Assembly (NCBI RefSeq): GCF_029542205.1 | Contig: NZ_CP113783.1 | Coordinates: 2,967,001-3,031,000, forward strand | From: Pseudoxanthomonas sp. SE1 | GTDB lineage: Bacteria; Pseudomonadota; Gammaproteobacteria; Xanthomonadales; Xanthomonadaceae | Reading direction: 5' to 3' | Length of the DNA stretch: 64,000 bases | Shown: in pieces, positions 17,291 to 26,291 of the stretch | How the letters are laid out: every line of letters starts with the position of its first letter | How positions within the stretch are numbered: position 1 is the first letter of the stretch | The notes under the pieces: generated by a model | What the model was told of the DNA's origin: nothing | What the model saw: only the letters and a program-made list of their open reading frames with translations | The model's database searches: none | Translations under genes and position numbers: made by a program

Positions 17291-18180
17291 TCCGCACGCC
17301 CATCCCCGCACGCCGGGGGCCACGCCATGTCGGCTCCCGGCGCAAGATCGACCAGGAAGAACTCGCCCGATGCCTCGCCATCGGCCTGCGCGAACAGCAG
17401 CCGTCTTCCGTCCGGCGACAGCAACGGCCCCACCTGGAAGACATCATCGCGCGCCGGAACGCGACCGCGTTCGCGCCACGCATCGCCGTCGCGATCGTAG
17501 ACATACAGGTGCGAGCGGGTACCGCGATTGGCGACCACCACCAGTACCCGGCCATCGCGCGCGAGAGCGGCCTCGTATTCATCGGCCGCCGTGTTGACCG
17601 GTGCCGGCAGCGGCGCGACATCCCAGCCCCCGTCGACATGCGGCGTGGCGATATAAAGATCACGCCCACCTGCACCTCCCGGGCGATGCGACCCGAACAG
17701 CAGGCGGCCATCGGGCAGCGGCCGGGGCAGCAATTCGGTCTGCGGCGAATTCACCGGCGCGGGCAGCCGCTCGGGTTCGCCGAAGCGGCCGTCGGCGTGG
17801 CGCTGCACGCGCCAGATGTCCAGGTCGTCCTTGTTCGCGCGGTCGCTGGCGTAATACAGCCAAGTGCCATCGTGGCTGTAGGCGGGATCGGTTTCCAGCG
17901 CGTCGGCTGCACCGGCAAAGGCCGGCTCGCGTGGCGCACGCCATCGCCCGCCTTCGCACTGCGAAGTCAGCAGGCGATAACGGTCGAACGACGGCGGCGC
18001 GCGGAAGAAGAAGAGCTCGCGACCGTCCGGGGAGAACACGGGCGACGATTCGTATTGGTCACTGCTCAGCGCAGGCGGCGTCCATCGCTGCGGGACAGGG
18101 ATGGGGAGATCTCCGGGTTCGCCCGCCACGCCGCTGGCGGCAAGACAGGAAAGCAGCAGTACACCTGTGGCGCGCAGCAT
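17251..18180 (-). CDS. secreted PD40/TolB-like beta-propeller protein
   Basis: A 309-residue exported protein. After a signal peptide (MLRATGVLLLSCLAASGVAG) come WD40-like PD40 repeats with the signature SPVFSPDGRELFFFRA, DPAYSHDGTWLYYASDR, LPDGRLLFGSHRPGG and GPLLSPDGRRLLFAQ. Periplasmic propellers of this kind are often fused to or paired with peptidases or OmpA-like proteins; no partner is adjacent. AAGGAGG lies 6-7 nt before the ATG at 18180, which rules out the longer frame. The 3' end overlaps the convergent DUF1428 gene by 40 nt. Confidence 0.82.
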   Translation of the reverse strand: MLRATGVLLLSCLAASGVAGEPGDLPIPVPQRWTPPALSSDQYESSPVFSPDGRELFFFRAPPSFDRYRLLTSQCEGGRWRAPREPAFAGAADALETDPAYSHDGTWLYYASDRANKDDLDIWRVQRHADGRFGEPERLPAPVNSPQTELLPRPLPDGRLLFGSHRPGGAGGRDLYIATPHVDGGWDVAPLPAPVNTAADEYEAALARDGRVLVVVANRGTRSHLYVYDRDGDAWRERGRVPARDDVFQVGPLLSPDGRRLLFAQADGEASGEFFLVDLAPGADMAWPPACGDGRADQPRSSTTGENPP

Positions 18181-18770
18181 GTCGGTGCCTCCTTCAAGGG
18201 CTGGCGCGACGCTACGCGGCAGGATGCGTGGCGCGAAGCGAGCATTTCGCAAGTCAGCCTTGAACGTGGCTCAATCTGCGTGCCAGCCATCCGCATCTGC
18301 ACGCTGGACGATGCCTGCCTGACAACGACAAGGCTCCCGCGCCAATGCATTCGGATGCAATCCGGCGCGAACCCGCATGGTGCGAAAGTCGGACGGCGAA
18401 CGCACGCATGCGGTGCGTTTCGGGTTCCTGGCCGATATCCGATCCTTTCCCATGCACGTACATGCGTGTATGCGGCGCCACTGCACGACGCTGGCGCGAC
18501 GCGCACCGTTCGCGTGCATGGCATCGCGTGAAAAGCGTGCGAAGAACACAGCACGGAACGGTGATTACTTTCGTTGTGCACCGCGCCATCGTGTGATCCA
18601 TGCCTCGTTTCAAGCGGTTTGCTGCCGCCTAAGGTGCAGGCGGTAGCAAGGCGATGACAGAAATGTGTAACGCCCACTACCCGGAGTGCGGGCGGTATCC
18701 GCGTGGCCGCTGACTGCACTCGCGCAAGAACAACTTCGACACCACACGGCACATTCAAGGGGCGCACCGC
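18181..18770. other. 590-nt gene-free region upstream of TonB receptor
   Basis: No convincing gene on either strand. The stretch is rich in GCATGCG/CGTGCATG-like words, including a near-palindrome CATGCACG-TACATG-CGTGTATG at 18451-18472 (one mismatch in the arms). It must hold the promoter of the TonB receptor gene. No Fur-box-like sequence was recognised. Confidence 0.45.
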
Positions 18771-21398
18771 ATGGGCAACAGAGAGAAGCCGCACGTACGT
18801 GTTTCGAGCACGCCATTGGCATCCGCAGTGAAATGGGCCCTCGCCGCCGCCACCCTGGTCGGCAGCAGCACCGCCATCGCGCAGACGACGGAACCCCCAC
18901 CCGCGCCGGCGACAACGCCACCCGCAGAGGAAGCCACCACGCTCGATACCGTCTCGGTGCTGGGCAACCGTGGCCAGCCGCGCACCGTGTCCTCCTCCGC
19001 CGTGCCGATCGACATCATCAGTGCGGAGGAATTCCGCAACCAGGGCGCCACCGATGCACTCGACCAACTGCGCGTGCTGGTGCCCTCATTCAATGTCAGC
19101 ACCATCCCGATCGATGACGCCGCCAGCCTGATCCGGCCGGCCAACCTGCGCGGCCTGCCGCCGGACAACACGCTGGTACTGGTCAACGGCAAGCGCTTCC
19201 ACCGCTCCGCCGTGATCACCTTCCTCGGCCACGGCCTGTCCGACGGCTCGCAGGGTCCCGATCTTTCCGTCTTCCCCTCGCTCGCACTGGAGCAGGTGGA
19301 AGTGCTGCGCGACGGCGCGGCCGCGCAATACGGTTCGGACGCCATCGCGGGCGTCGTGAATTTCGGGTTGAAGAAAATCAGCGAAGGCGGGGCTTTCGAA
19401 GCCTTCGCCGGCCAGTACTACGAAGGCGATGGCTTCACCACCCAGTATTCCGCGCAGATCGGCCTGCCCCTGACCGAGCGCGGCTACGCCACGCTGACCG
19501 CCGAATGGCGCCAGGCCGATGACACCTCGCGCAGCGTGCAGCGCGACGACGCCGCAGCCGCGATCGCGGCCGGCTATCCGGGCGTGCCGGTGCCGGCACA
19601 GATCTGGGGCTCGCCGAAGGTGGACGACGACCTCAAGTTCGTCGCCAACCTCGGCATCACCGGCGACAGCGTCGATGTCTATCTGTTCGGCAACTACGCG
19701 CAGCGCGAGGTCGACGGCGGCTTCTACTTCCGTGACCCCACCGCGCGCTCCGGCGTGTACTCCAACGACGGCGGCGAGACGCTGCTGATCGGCGACACCA
19801 CCGGCGCCGGCGGTTGCCCGACCATCGCCCTGCGCGACGTCAACGGCAACCTCATCCCGTACAGCACGGTCAGCACTGCAGTGGCCGCGCTGCCTGTCAA
19901 CTGCTTCACCTTCCTGTCCACGTTGCCCGGGGGCTTCACGCCGCGCTTCGGCGGCAGTCTGGAGGACATGTCCGTGGTCGGCGGCGTCAAGGGTACCTGG
20001 GGCAGCGCATGGCACTGGGATGTCAGCGCGACCTACGGCCGCAACGATATCGACTTCGTCATCTACAACACGGTCAATGCGTCGCTCGGCGCGGCACAGC
20101 CCACGGGCCTGCGCTTCAATCCCGGCGGCAATACCCAGACCGAGAAGGGCGTGAACTTCGACGTCGGCCGCGACATCGAGACCTCGTTCACCGCCGAAGC
20201 CCTGCGCCTGTCCGCGGGTGCGGAATGGCGCGAGGAGAGTTTCGAGGTGAAGGCCGGCGACGATGCCTCCACCGGCATCGGCCCGTTGACCGAACAGGGT
20301 TTCGCACTGGGCTCGAACGGCTTCAACGGCTTCAGCCCGCGCACCGCGGGCGAATGGGATCGCCGCAACTGGGCGGTCTACCTGGACCTGGAAGCGCAGT
20401 TCACCGAACAGTTGCTGCTCGCTGCCGCCGTGCGCCACGAGGATTTCGACGACTTCGGCAGTACCACCAACGGCAAGCTGACCGCGCGCTTCGACGTGTC
20501 CGACACCTTCGCCCTGCGCGGCGCATACAACACCGGCTTCCGCGCGCCCACGCCCGGCCAGGCCAACATCAGCCAGATCAGTACCGCGTTCAACGGCAGC
20601 GTGCTGGAGGACATCGCCACGCTACCGCCGACCAATCCCATCGCCATCCTGAAGGGCGCCCAGGCGCTGACGCCGGAAGAGTCCAAGAACCTCTCGCTGG
20701 GCATGGTGTGGAGCAGCGGCGACTGGCTGGTCACCCTGGACGGCTACCGCATCGAGGTGGAAGACCGCATTGCCCTGAGCACCAGCTTCGCGCTGACGCC
20801 CGAGGAACGCGATGCACTGGTGGCCTCCGGCAATCCGGAAGCGGCGTCGCTGAGTTCGGTGACCTACTTCGGCAATGCGTTCGACACCACCACCACCGGC
20901 GTGGACCTGGTCACCAGCGTCGAGACGGACCACTTCGGCGGCACGACCACCTATTCGCTCGCCGCCAACTGGAACAAGACCGAGGTGGACCGTTACGACC
21001 CCAACTTCATCAACGAAGCCCGCGTCTACAAGATCGAGGAATCGCTGCCGAAGACCAAGGGCTATTTCAGCGTCAACCACAAACGCGAGGTCTTCCACGC
21101 GAATCTGCGCCTGGGCTACTACGGCTCCTGGTACGAGGATCACCTGGACAGCGGCGCCATCAGCATCGACGACGGCGGCCTGCCGATCTACGAGGACAGC
21201 AAGGTGATCGTGGATGCCGAAGTGGGCTGGACGTTCCCCTCCGGCCTGTACGTCAACGTCGGTGCGCAGAACCTGTTCGACGAAACCCCGGACGACAACC
21301 CGTGGGGTGCGGCCGTGGCGGGCGCGGCCTACCCCGTGCACTCGCCCTACGGCTTCAACGGCGGCTTCTACTACGCACGCGTGGGCTGGAAGTTCTGA
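18771..21398 (+). CDS. TonB-dependent receptor
   Basis: An 875-residue outer-membrane receptor. It has a signal peptide ending near STAIAQ, a proline-rich linker, a TonB-box-like LDTVSVLG at about 60-67, a plug domain (IISAEEFRNQGATDAL ... VEVLRDGAAAQYGSDAIAGV) at about 70-200, and a beta-barrel ending in the canonical C-terminal aromatic (RVGWKF). The plug signature DGAAAQYGSDAIAGV is the one found in Xanthomonadaceae carbohydrate/unknown-substrate receptors rather than classical siderophore receptors. The ligand is unknown. The gene is transcribed alone, with a strong terminator behind it. Confidence 0.9.
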   Translation: MGNREKPHVRVSSTPLASAVKWALAAATLVGSSTAIAQTTEPPPAPATTPPAEEATTLDTVSVLGNRGQPRTVSSSAVPIDIISAEEFRNQGATDALDQLRVLVPSFNVSTIPIDDAASLIRPANLRGLPPDNTLVLVNGKRFHRSAVITFLGHGLSDGSQGPDLSVFPSLALEQVEVLRDGAAAQYGSDAIAGVVNFGLKKISEGGAFEAFAGQYYEGDGFTTQYSAQIGLPLTERGYATLTAEWRQADDTSRSVQRDDAAAAIAAGYPGVPVPAQIWGSPKVDDDLKFVANLGITGDSVDVYLFGNYAQREVDGGFYFRDPTARSGVYSNDGGETLLIGDTTGAGGCPTIALRDVNGNLIPYSTVSTAVAALPVNCFTFLSTLPGGFTPRFGGSLEDMSVVGGVKGTWGSAWHWDVSATYGRNDIDFVIYNTVNASLGAAQPTGLRFNPGGNTQTEKGVNFDVGRDIETSFTAEALRLSAGAEWREESFEVKAGDDASTGIGPLTEQGFALGSNGFNGFSPRTAGEWDRRNWAVYLDLEAQFTEQLLLAAAVRHEDFDDFGSTTNGKLTARFDVSDTFALRGAYNTGFRAPTPGQANISQISTAFNGSVLEDIATLPPTNPIAILKGAQALTPEESKNLSLGMVWSSGDWLVTLDGYRIEVEDRIALSTSFALTPEERDALVASGNPEAASLSSVTYFGNAFDTTTTGVDLVTSVETDHFGGTTTYSLAANWNKTEVDRYDPNFINEARVYKIEESLPKTKGYFSVNHKREVFHANLRLGYYGSWYEDHLDSGAISIDDGGLPIYEDSKVIVDAEVGWTFPSGLYVNVGAQNLFDETPDDNPWGAAVAGAAYPVHSPYGFNGGFYYARVGWKF

Positions 21399-21403
21399 TC
21401 GCG

Positions 21404-21435
21404 CGCACCGGTGCCCCGCACGGGGCACCGGTGCG
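21404..21435 (+). terminator. strong intrinsic-type terminator after TonB receptor
   Basis: A perfect 15-bp stem: arms 21404-21418 and 21421-21435 (CGCACCGGTGCCCCG and its complement) with only CA between, followed by TCCTTCCCCC. It lies 5 nt after the stop codon. It probably stops the receptor transcript and may also end the convergent operon on the other strand. Confidence 0.7.
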
Positions 21436-21473
21436 TCCTTCCCCCGGCCTGATCAGGTGCCTGCGGCGCGGCG

Positions 21474-21803
21474 TCAGCGGGCCGCGCGTACCCATGGCGC
21501 AAGGACGCGCAGCCAGTGCGCGCGCCAGGTGAGCATGAACGCGGTGGCGAGCGCGCCCGCCGCGAGACTCATCACCCACACCAGCACCGCCATGGAGGCG
21601 TGGTCGACCACCAGACACAGGGCCAGCGCGACAACCAGGCCCGCGGCGCCCAGCAGGCGCAACAAGCCCGGCGTATGACGGGAACATCCAGGCGCCCATA
21701 CCTGCTGCACGTGGGCCTGCATCGACAGGGCCAGCCATGCCATGCCGGCCATGCTGGAGAGCAACGCCATCAGCAGCAGGCATGCCGTCATGGACTCAGG
21801 CAT
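21474..21803 (-). CDS. DUF3325 membrane protein of siderophore-uptake operon
   Basis: A 109-residue membrane protein with three helices (ACLLLMALLSSMAGMAWLAL, LLGAAGLVVALALCLVV, AVLVWVMSLAAGALATAFM). It matches DUF3325, a family found almost only behind PepSY and DUF3649 genes in siderophore-receptor operons. Its job is unknown, probably assisting iron reduction or release at the inner membrane. The start at MPESMTAC overlaps the PepSY stop by 8 nt; a second Met 4 codons later is also possible. Last gene of the operon. Confidence 0.75.
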   Translation of the reverse strand: MPESMTACLLLMALLSSMAGMAWLALSMQAHVQQVWAPGCSRHTPGLLRLLGAAGLVVALALCLVVDHASMAVLVWVMSLAAGALATAFMLTWRAHWLRVLAPWVRAAR

Positions 21804-23463
21804 GCGACGCCTCCACGCCGGCCACGCGCATCCCGGCCGCAACGGCACGCCGCCTCAGGATGCGTGCCGTGATCAACGCGACGGCCGCGGTCGCCAGCAA
21901 TGACAGGTCCACGCCCGCGACAGGCCAATAGCCAGCGCGCAGCGTGGCGAGCAGGTGGTCGCCGGTCGTCACCCAGTTCAGCAGCACGGCGACCATCGCC
22001 AGCACCGCTATCGTCCCGCATTGCTCGCGCCAGGCGGGATTGGCCAGCCCGCGCGCGACCGGCGCGCTGCGCCAACCGGCATGCAGCAACGCCAGCACCC
22101 AGGTTCCCCAGAAGGCGTAGCGCTCCCAGTCGCCGCGTGCCGACAGGTCTTCAGGCAACACGCGGTTGGCGACCAGTATCCCGAGCGCGGCCAGCACCAT
22201 GCCCGTCACCGTGGTGACGGCCAGGGCATCGACCACCCTCGCGCCCTGGCTGCCGCGCTGGGCATGCTGGCGCTTGCGCTTCTCGACGAAGAACACGAAC
22301 CCGGTCGCGATGCACACCGCACCCGCCAGTCCACCCAGCACGTAGAACCAGCGCAGCAGCCAGTGGCGGAAGTGCTGCAGGTGCAGGCCGGTGAGGAATT
22401 CGCTGACGCGGCCCACTGGGGTGGCGGCAGGATCCTCGCGGATCAGTTCGCCGGTCGATGCCTTGTAGTGGATGCCGTCGCCCACCAGCGCGATGCGGTC
22501 GGTGCCCGCGCGGTAGACGCTGACGTAGCCATTGGCATCGCCCACGTGCTGCAGCACCAGGAAGCCGACGTCGCCCGCCTTGTCCCTGGCCGCCCAACGG
22601 CGCTGCGCATCGGCCACCATCGCGTCGACATTGGCCAGGCCTGCAGGCACGCCGGCGCGCTCATGCGGCAGGCCGGTCTCGCGCGCTTCCACTTCCGCGT
22701 GCAGGTCATGCAGCCCGTGCAACTGCGTGTGGCCGAGCGGGAAGTAGTACGTGGCGGCGAAGATCAGCAGGCCGGTGAACGCGAAGAAAAAATGGAACGG
22801 CAATGCGACGACGCCGGTCAGGTTGTGCAGATCCAGCACGCTGCGCAGGCGCGCCTTGTCCGGCCGGAAGGTGAAGAACTCACGGAAGATCTTGCGGTGC
22901 ATCACCACGCCGCTGACCAGCGCGGCCAGCATGATCAACGCGGAAAAGCCGACGATCCAGATGCCCAGGTTCTTCCAGTCCAGGGTCAGGCCGTAGTGCA
23001 TGGGATAGAAGAAGCCGCTGCCGACCTTGAGCCTGTCGTTGGGCAAGGGCGTGCCGTCGCGTGGATCGAGGGTGCCGTCGGCCCAGATGGTTTCCTCCGG
23101 ATCCTTCGCATTTGGCACTTCGTATCCCGCGAACACCTGCAACACCGGGTCGCGGTGGGTGGTGTAGGCGCTCCAGCTGACCACGGTATCGAAGCGGGCC
23201 GGCATCTCGCCGCTGACGCGGGGACGCATCGCATCCACGGCTGCGGGCAGCGGCTGCATGCGCTCGAAAGCCGGGCGCAGCACCTTTTCATACGAAGGCA
23301 TCGGTTGCGGCTCGAAACGCGTGGACGGGATCGCCCAGCGGTCGATTTCGCGATCGAACACCGACAGCGCGCCGAAGAAGAACGCGGCCATCAGCACGAA
23401 GCCCAGCACCAGGCCGAACCAGGTATGCAGCCATGCCATGGCCTGACGGAAGCTCGGGAACAT
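21796..23463 (-). CDS. PepSY-associated TM protein, putative siderophore-iron reductase
   Basis: A 555-residue inner-membrane protein of the PepSY_TM family. The first helix carries the family mark LHTWFGLVLGF; further helices lie near residues 190-230, 330-360 and in the C-terminal third. Periplasmic PepSY-like parts sit between helices one and two and again near residue 290. Conserved membrane histidines (LHTW, VLDLHNLTG, LHLQHFRHWL) suggest haem binding, and members such as FpvG-like proteins are thought to reduce ferric siderophores in the periplasm. AGGAGG precedes the start. It sits between DUF3649 and DUF3325 in an iron operon. Confidence 0.85.
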   Translation of the reverse strand: MFPSFRQAMAWLHTWFGLVLGFVLMAAFFFGALSVFDREIDRWAIPSTRFEPQPMPSYEKVLRPAFERMQPLPAAVDAMRPRVSGEMPARFDTVVSWSAYTTHRDPVLQVFAGYEVPNAKDPEETIWADGTLDPRDGTPLPNDRLKVGSGFFYPMHYGLTLDWKNLGIWIVGFSALIMLAALVSGVVMHRKIFREFFTFRPDKARLRSVLDLHNLTGVVALPFHFFFAFTGLLIFAATYYFPLGHTQLHGLHDLHAEVEARETGLPHERAGVPAGLANVDAMVADAQRRWAARDKAGDVGFLVLQHVGDANGYVSVYRAGTDRIALVGDGIHYKASTGELIREDPAATPVGRVSEFLTGLHLQHFRHWLLRWFYVLGGLAGAVCIATGFVFFVEKRKRQHAQRGSQGARVVDALAVTTVTGMVLAALGILVANRVLPEDLSARGDWERYAFWGTWVLALLHAGWRSAPVARGLANPAWREQCGTIAVLAMVAVLLNWVTTGDHLLATLRAGYWPVAGVDLSLLATAAVALITARILRRRAVAAGMRVAGVEASHA

Positions 23464-23473
23464 GTCGGCCTCC

Positions 23474-23785
23474 TCAGACCAGCAGCGATTGCACGAACGA
23501 GCCCACGCCCGCCAGCAACGCACCGCCGCCGGCCAGCACCGCCCACGCCACCCACACCCGCCGCGCCGCGAACGTCCAGAGGAACGCCACCAGGAACGTC
23601 AGCACGCCCAGCAGGCTGGCGAGGAACTCGGCATCGTGGAAATCCATGCCGGCGGCGAACATCAGGCTGGCGCCAGCGGCGACGATGCCCCACGCGAAGG
23701 CATAGCCGCCGAACACGGCGGCGGTGATGCGGGCCGCCAAGTGGAGGCGTGGCGCGTGGAAGGAAGCGGCGGTGGTGCTGGACAT
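23474..23785 (-). CDS. DUF3649 membrane protein of siderophore-uptake operon
   Basis: A 103-residue membrane protein with three hydrophobic helices (AARITAAVFGGYAFAWGIV, FLASLLGVLTFLVAFLW, VAWAVLAGGGALLAGVG) matching DUF3649. The family is found next to PepSY reductase-like and TonB receptor genes, as here, and is thought to work with the reductase. The gene starts 37 nt after the receptor stop and ends 10 nt before the PepSY start, so all four genes should be one transcript. Expected control is by iron through Fur. Confidence 0.8.
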   Translation of the reverse strand: MSSTTAASFHAPRLHLAARITAAVFGGYAFAWGIVAAGASLMFAAGMDFHDAEFLASLLGVLTFLVAFLWTFAARRVWVAWAVLAGGGALLAGVGSFVQSLLV

Positions 23786-23822
23786 GGCGATGGCTCGTGT
23801 CTCGGTGCGGGGAAGCGACGGC

Positions 23823-26030
23823 TCAGAACCGCCAGTTCAGGCTGAGCGTGTAGTTGCGCGGCGCGCCGTAGTAACCGCTGTAACGCAGCGTATTGATGTA
23901 CTTCTCGTCGCCGATGTTGTTGACGTTGAGCCGCAGCGTGGCGTTCGGCAGGAAGTCCCACGCGGCGAAGCCGTTGAACACCGCGTAGCTGTCCTGGCGA
24001 ACGGTGAAGCCGCTGGATTCCACGTTCGAAATGCTGCTCTGCCAGCGCCCGCCAATGCCGAAGGACAGTGCCGTATAGGTCGGCAGGCGCGCGCTCAGCA
24101 ACAGGTTGGCCGTCCGGCGAGGCACCCAGCGATAGGTATCGTCTCCATCCTGCCCGGTCAGCTTCAGCGCGGTATAGCCGAACACCATGTCGACGTTGTC
24201 GCTCAGCTTGCCCGTGGCTTCGAATTCGACGCCCTTGGACTCGACGTCCACGCCTTCGTAGTAGAACTGGCCAAGGTCGTTGTAACCGGCACCGGTTGCC
24301 AGACCATCCTGCTCGGCCCGGAACACGGCCAGCGTGGTCAGCAGGCGCTTGTCCAGCCAATCGGCTTTCACACCCAACTCGTAGTTCGACCCCTTGGTCG
24401 GATCCAGGTAACGGCCGTCCGCATCCGACTGGCTCTGCGGCTGGTAGATGTCCGAATAGCTGACGTAGCCCAATACGTTGGGCGTGAAGTCGAAGGTCAG
24501 ACCCGCGTAAGGACTGGTCTCGCTCTCGGTCTGATCGAATACCACGCCGTAGTTGACGCCTTCGCGGTGGTACTCGGCGTAGTTGAATCCGACCACGGCC
24601 TTGAGCCTGTCCGTCAGCGACAGTCGGGTCGCGCCGTAGGCGCGCTTGAGCCGCTCATCCAGCGTGCTGTAGACCGACAGATCGCCCCACACCGGCTCGG
24701 GGATCACGTCACCCGCCCACGGAAAGCCGGGCATCTCGATGTAACCGCAAAGTTCGGTGCCGCACATGGCGCCCGCGTACTGGCTGCTGACGCTTTCGCT
24801 CTTGGACCAGCTCACGCCAAGCATGACTTCCTGGTCGCGGCCGAACATGGGAAAGTGGCCATTGAGCGTCGCCGAGCCCAGATCGGCAGTGAACTTGTCG
24901 GCGCCGCCCCACGGATAACCATACAGCCCCAGATTGGTGCCCGGCTCCAGGCCAGTGGCCGCGAAATCAGTGGCGTAGAACAGCTTGTCGTCGTTGCGGA
25001 TGTCGCGATGGTTGTAGGACAGCTTCATCTGCCAGTCTGCGCCCAGCTGGTGGGTGTACTCGATGAAACCGGTCTTGGTGGTCGTGTCCCAGTACGTCCA
25101 GTCCTGGGTGGTCGAGGCTCCGCGATCCCATTCGGCCTGCGTGCCATCGCTGTACATGAAGCCGAGCGCGCCCCACATGTTGCCGTTGGTCTTTCCTTCC
25201 TGCCAGGAATACCCCAGCGTCAACGTGCCGTTCTCGCCGATCTGGCCATCCACCACGCCATAGAGGAAGTCGCGCGTGTCGTCCTTGCCGCGCAGCCATG
25301 AATCGCCTTCCTCGTGCGCAGCCACCACCCGTCCGGCCCAGGTGCCGTTCTCGGTGAACGGCGTGGAGTAATCGACCTCCGCCCGCGTCGTGCCCCAGGA
25401 GCCGTAGCTGATGCCGACACTCCCCTGCGGATCGTTGGTAGGGCGCTTGCGCACGTAGTTGATCGTGCCGGCGGCATTGCCCACGCCGGTCAGCAGGCCA
25501 TTGGCGCCACGGATGACCTCCAGCTTCTCGTAGCCCAAGGTGTCCTGCGTGCCGGTGACGATGCCCCAGCTGTTGGGCAGACCGACGCCATCGATCTGGG
25601 TATTGGCGATGTCGAAGCCGCGCGCGGTGAAGTTGGTACGGTTGGTTTCCCATTCCTCCACCTGGATGCCGGTCGCCATGCGCAACGCTTCGTTGAGGCT
25701 GTCGGTACCGAACTGCATCATCTGCTCGCTGCTCACCACGCTGATCGACTGCGGCGTTTCCTTGATCGCGAGGTCGAGGTTGGTGGCGCCGTTGCTGACG
25801 CGGCTGGCGCGCTGACCGACGACCATCACCGCATCGAGGTCGGTCGCTGTCGCGGAAGCATCCGCGGCCGCCTGGACGGCAGGCACTGCGTCCTGCGGCG
25901 CGGCGATTGCCGTGCCCGCCGTGCAGGCCAGAGCGATGCAGATGGCGGTACGCAGCCGCGCCGCCTTGGGGGGGTGGCAAGGGAGCGACGGCACGGGAAG
26001 ACAGCAGGATGGGGGGGACGTGGAGGGCAT
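23823..26030 (-). CDS. TonB-dependent siderophore receptor (FpvA/FhuE type)
   Basis: A ferric-siderophore receptor of about 735 residues. After a signal peptide (KAARLRTAICIALACTAGTA) come a TonB-box-like DAVMVVG, a plug with ETPQSISVVSSEQMMQFG and YEKLEVIRGANGLLTGVGNA (the siderophore-receptor signature), and a barrel ending LSLNWRF. First gene of an iron operon with DUF3649, PepSY and DUF3325, behind a Fur-box-like site. The start is uncertain: the ATG at 26030 lies directly after a C8 tract and lacks a ribosome site; in-frame upstream starts exist at 26084 (ATG) and 26102 (GTG). Two further C7 tracts lie in the first 21 codons. Confidence 0.88.
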   Translation of the reverse strand: MPSTSPPSCCLPVPSLPCHPPKAARLRTAICIALACTAGTAIAAPQDAVPAVQAAADASATATDLDAVMVVGQRASRVSNGATNLDLAIKETPQSISVVSSEQMMQFGTDSLNEALRMATGIQVEEWETNRTNFTARGFDIANTQIDGVGLPNSWGIVTGTQDTLGYEKLEVIRGANGLLTGVGNAAGTINYVRKRPTNDPQGSVGISYGSWGTTRAEVDYSTPFTENGTWAGRVVAAHEEGDSWLRGKDDTRDFLYGVVDGQIGENGTLTLGYSWQEGKTNGNMWGALGFMYSDGTQAEWDRGASTTQDWTYWDTTTKTGFIEYTHQLGADWQMKLSYNHRDIRNDDKLFYATDFAATGLEPGTNLGLYGYPWGGADKFTADLGSATLNGHFPMFGRDQEVMLGVSWSKSESVSSQYAGAMCGTELCGYIEMPGFPWAGDVIPEPVWGDLSVYSTLDERLKRAYGATRLSLTDRLKAVVGFNYAEYHREGVNYGVVFDQTESETSPYAGLTFDFTPNVLGYVSYSDIYQPQSQSDADGRYLDPTKGSNYELGVKADWLDKRLLTTLAVFRAEQDGLATGAGYNDLGQFYYEGVDVESKGVEFEATGKLSDNVDMVFGYTALKLTGQDGDDTYRWVPRRTANLLLSARLPTYTALSFGIGGRWQSSISNVESSGFTVRQDSYAVFNGFAAWDFLPNATLRLNVNNIGDEKYINTLRYSGYYGAPRNYTLSLNWRF

Positions 26031-26118
26031 GGGGGGGGTATCGGGGAGGGGATGGAGTTGCGCGGCCGTGGCGGACAACGACATCCCCGCCCGCGACACC
26101 ACGCGATGCGGTCATTAG

Positions 26119-26138
26119 ATGCGAATGGTTCTTATTTT
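26119..26138 (-). promoter_or_regulatory. Fur-box-like operator upstream of siderophore receptor
   Basis: The sequence ATGCGAATGGTTCTTATTTT closely resembles the proteobacterial Fur site seen before siderophore receptors (ATGCGAATGATTCTCATT type). It is AT-rich in a very GC-rich setting and lies about 90-110 nt upstream of the receptor ATG at 26030, or 35-55 nt before the ATG at 26084. Repression by iron-loaded Fur is the natural reading. Confidence 0.7.
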
Positions 26139-26252
26139 GCAAGGCTCAGGTATACCGGTTACCTCGCGAAACGCAGGCGGCACCTGCCCGCGCGCCCTGG
26201 CCTGGAACGCCGGGCAACGGGATCCGCCGCGCTTGTGGCATGCACGCACAGA

Positions 26253-26273
26253 CCCGGCACGGAAGGTGCCGGG
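26253..26273 (-). terminator. hairpin behind chrR-like gene
   Basis: 8-bp perfect arms CCCGGCAC (26253-26260) and GTGCCGGG (26266-26273) around the loop GGAAG, about 18 nt past the stop of the anti-sigma gene. No T-tract on either strand. A plausible terminator for the sigma/anti-sigma transcript. Confidence 0.4.
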
Positions 26274-26291
26274 CGGGCCCGAAGGCCTCGA

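Noticed and set aside
19086..20438. 450-codon reverse frame inside the TonB receptor
   Set aside because: Shadow of the receptor's GC-rich third codon positions.
18771..21398. Siderophore receptor label for the first TonB receptor
   Set aside because: Its plug signature (DGAAAQYGSDAIAGV) is not that of siderophore receptors, and no Fur box was seen upstream.
23724..25301. 525-codon forward frame opposite the siderophore receptor
   Set aside because: Antisense shadow without protein-like features.
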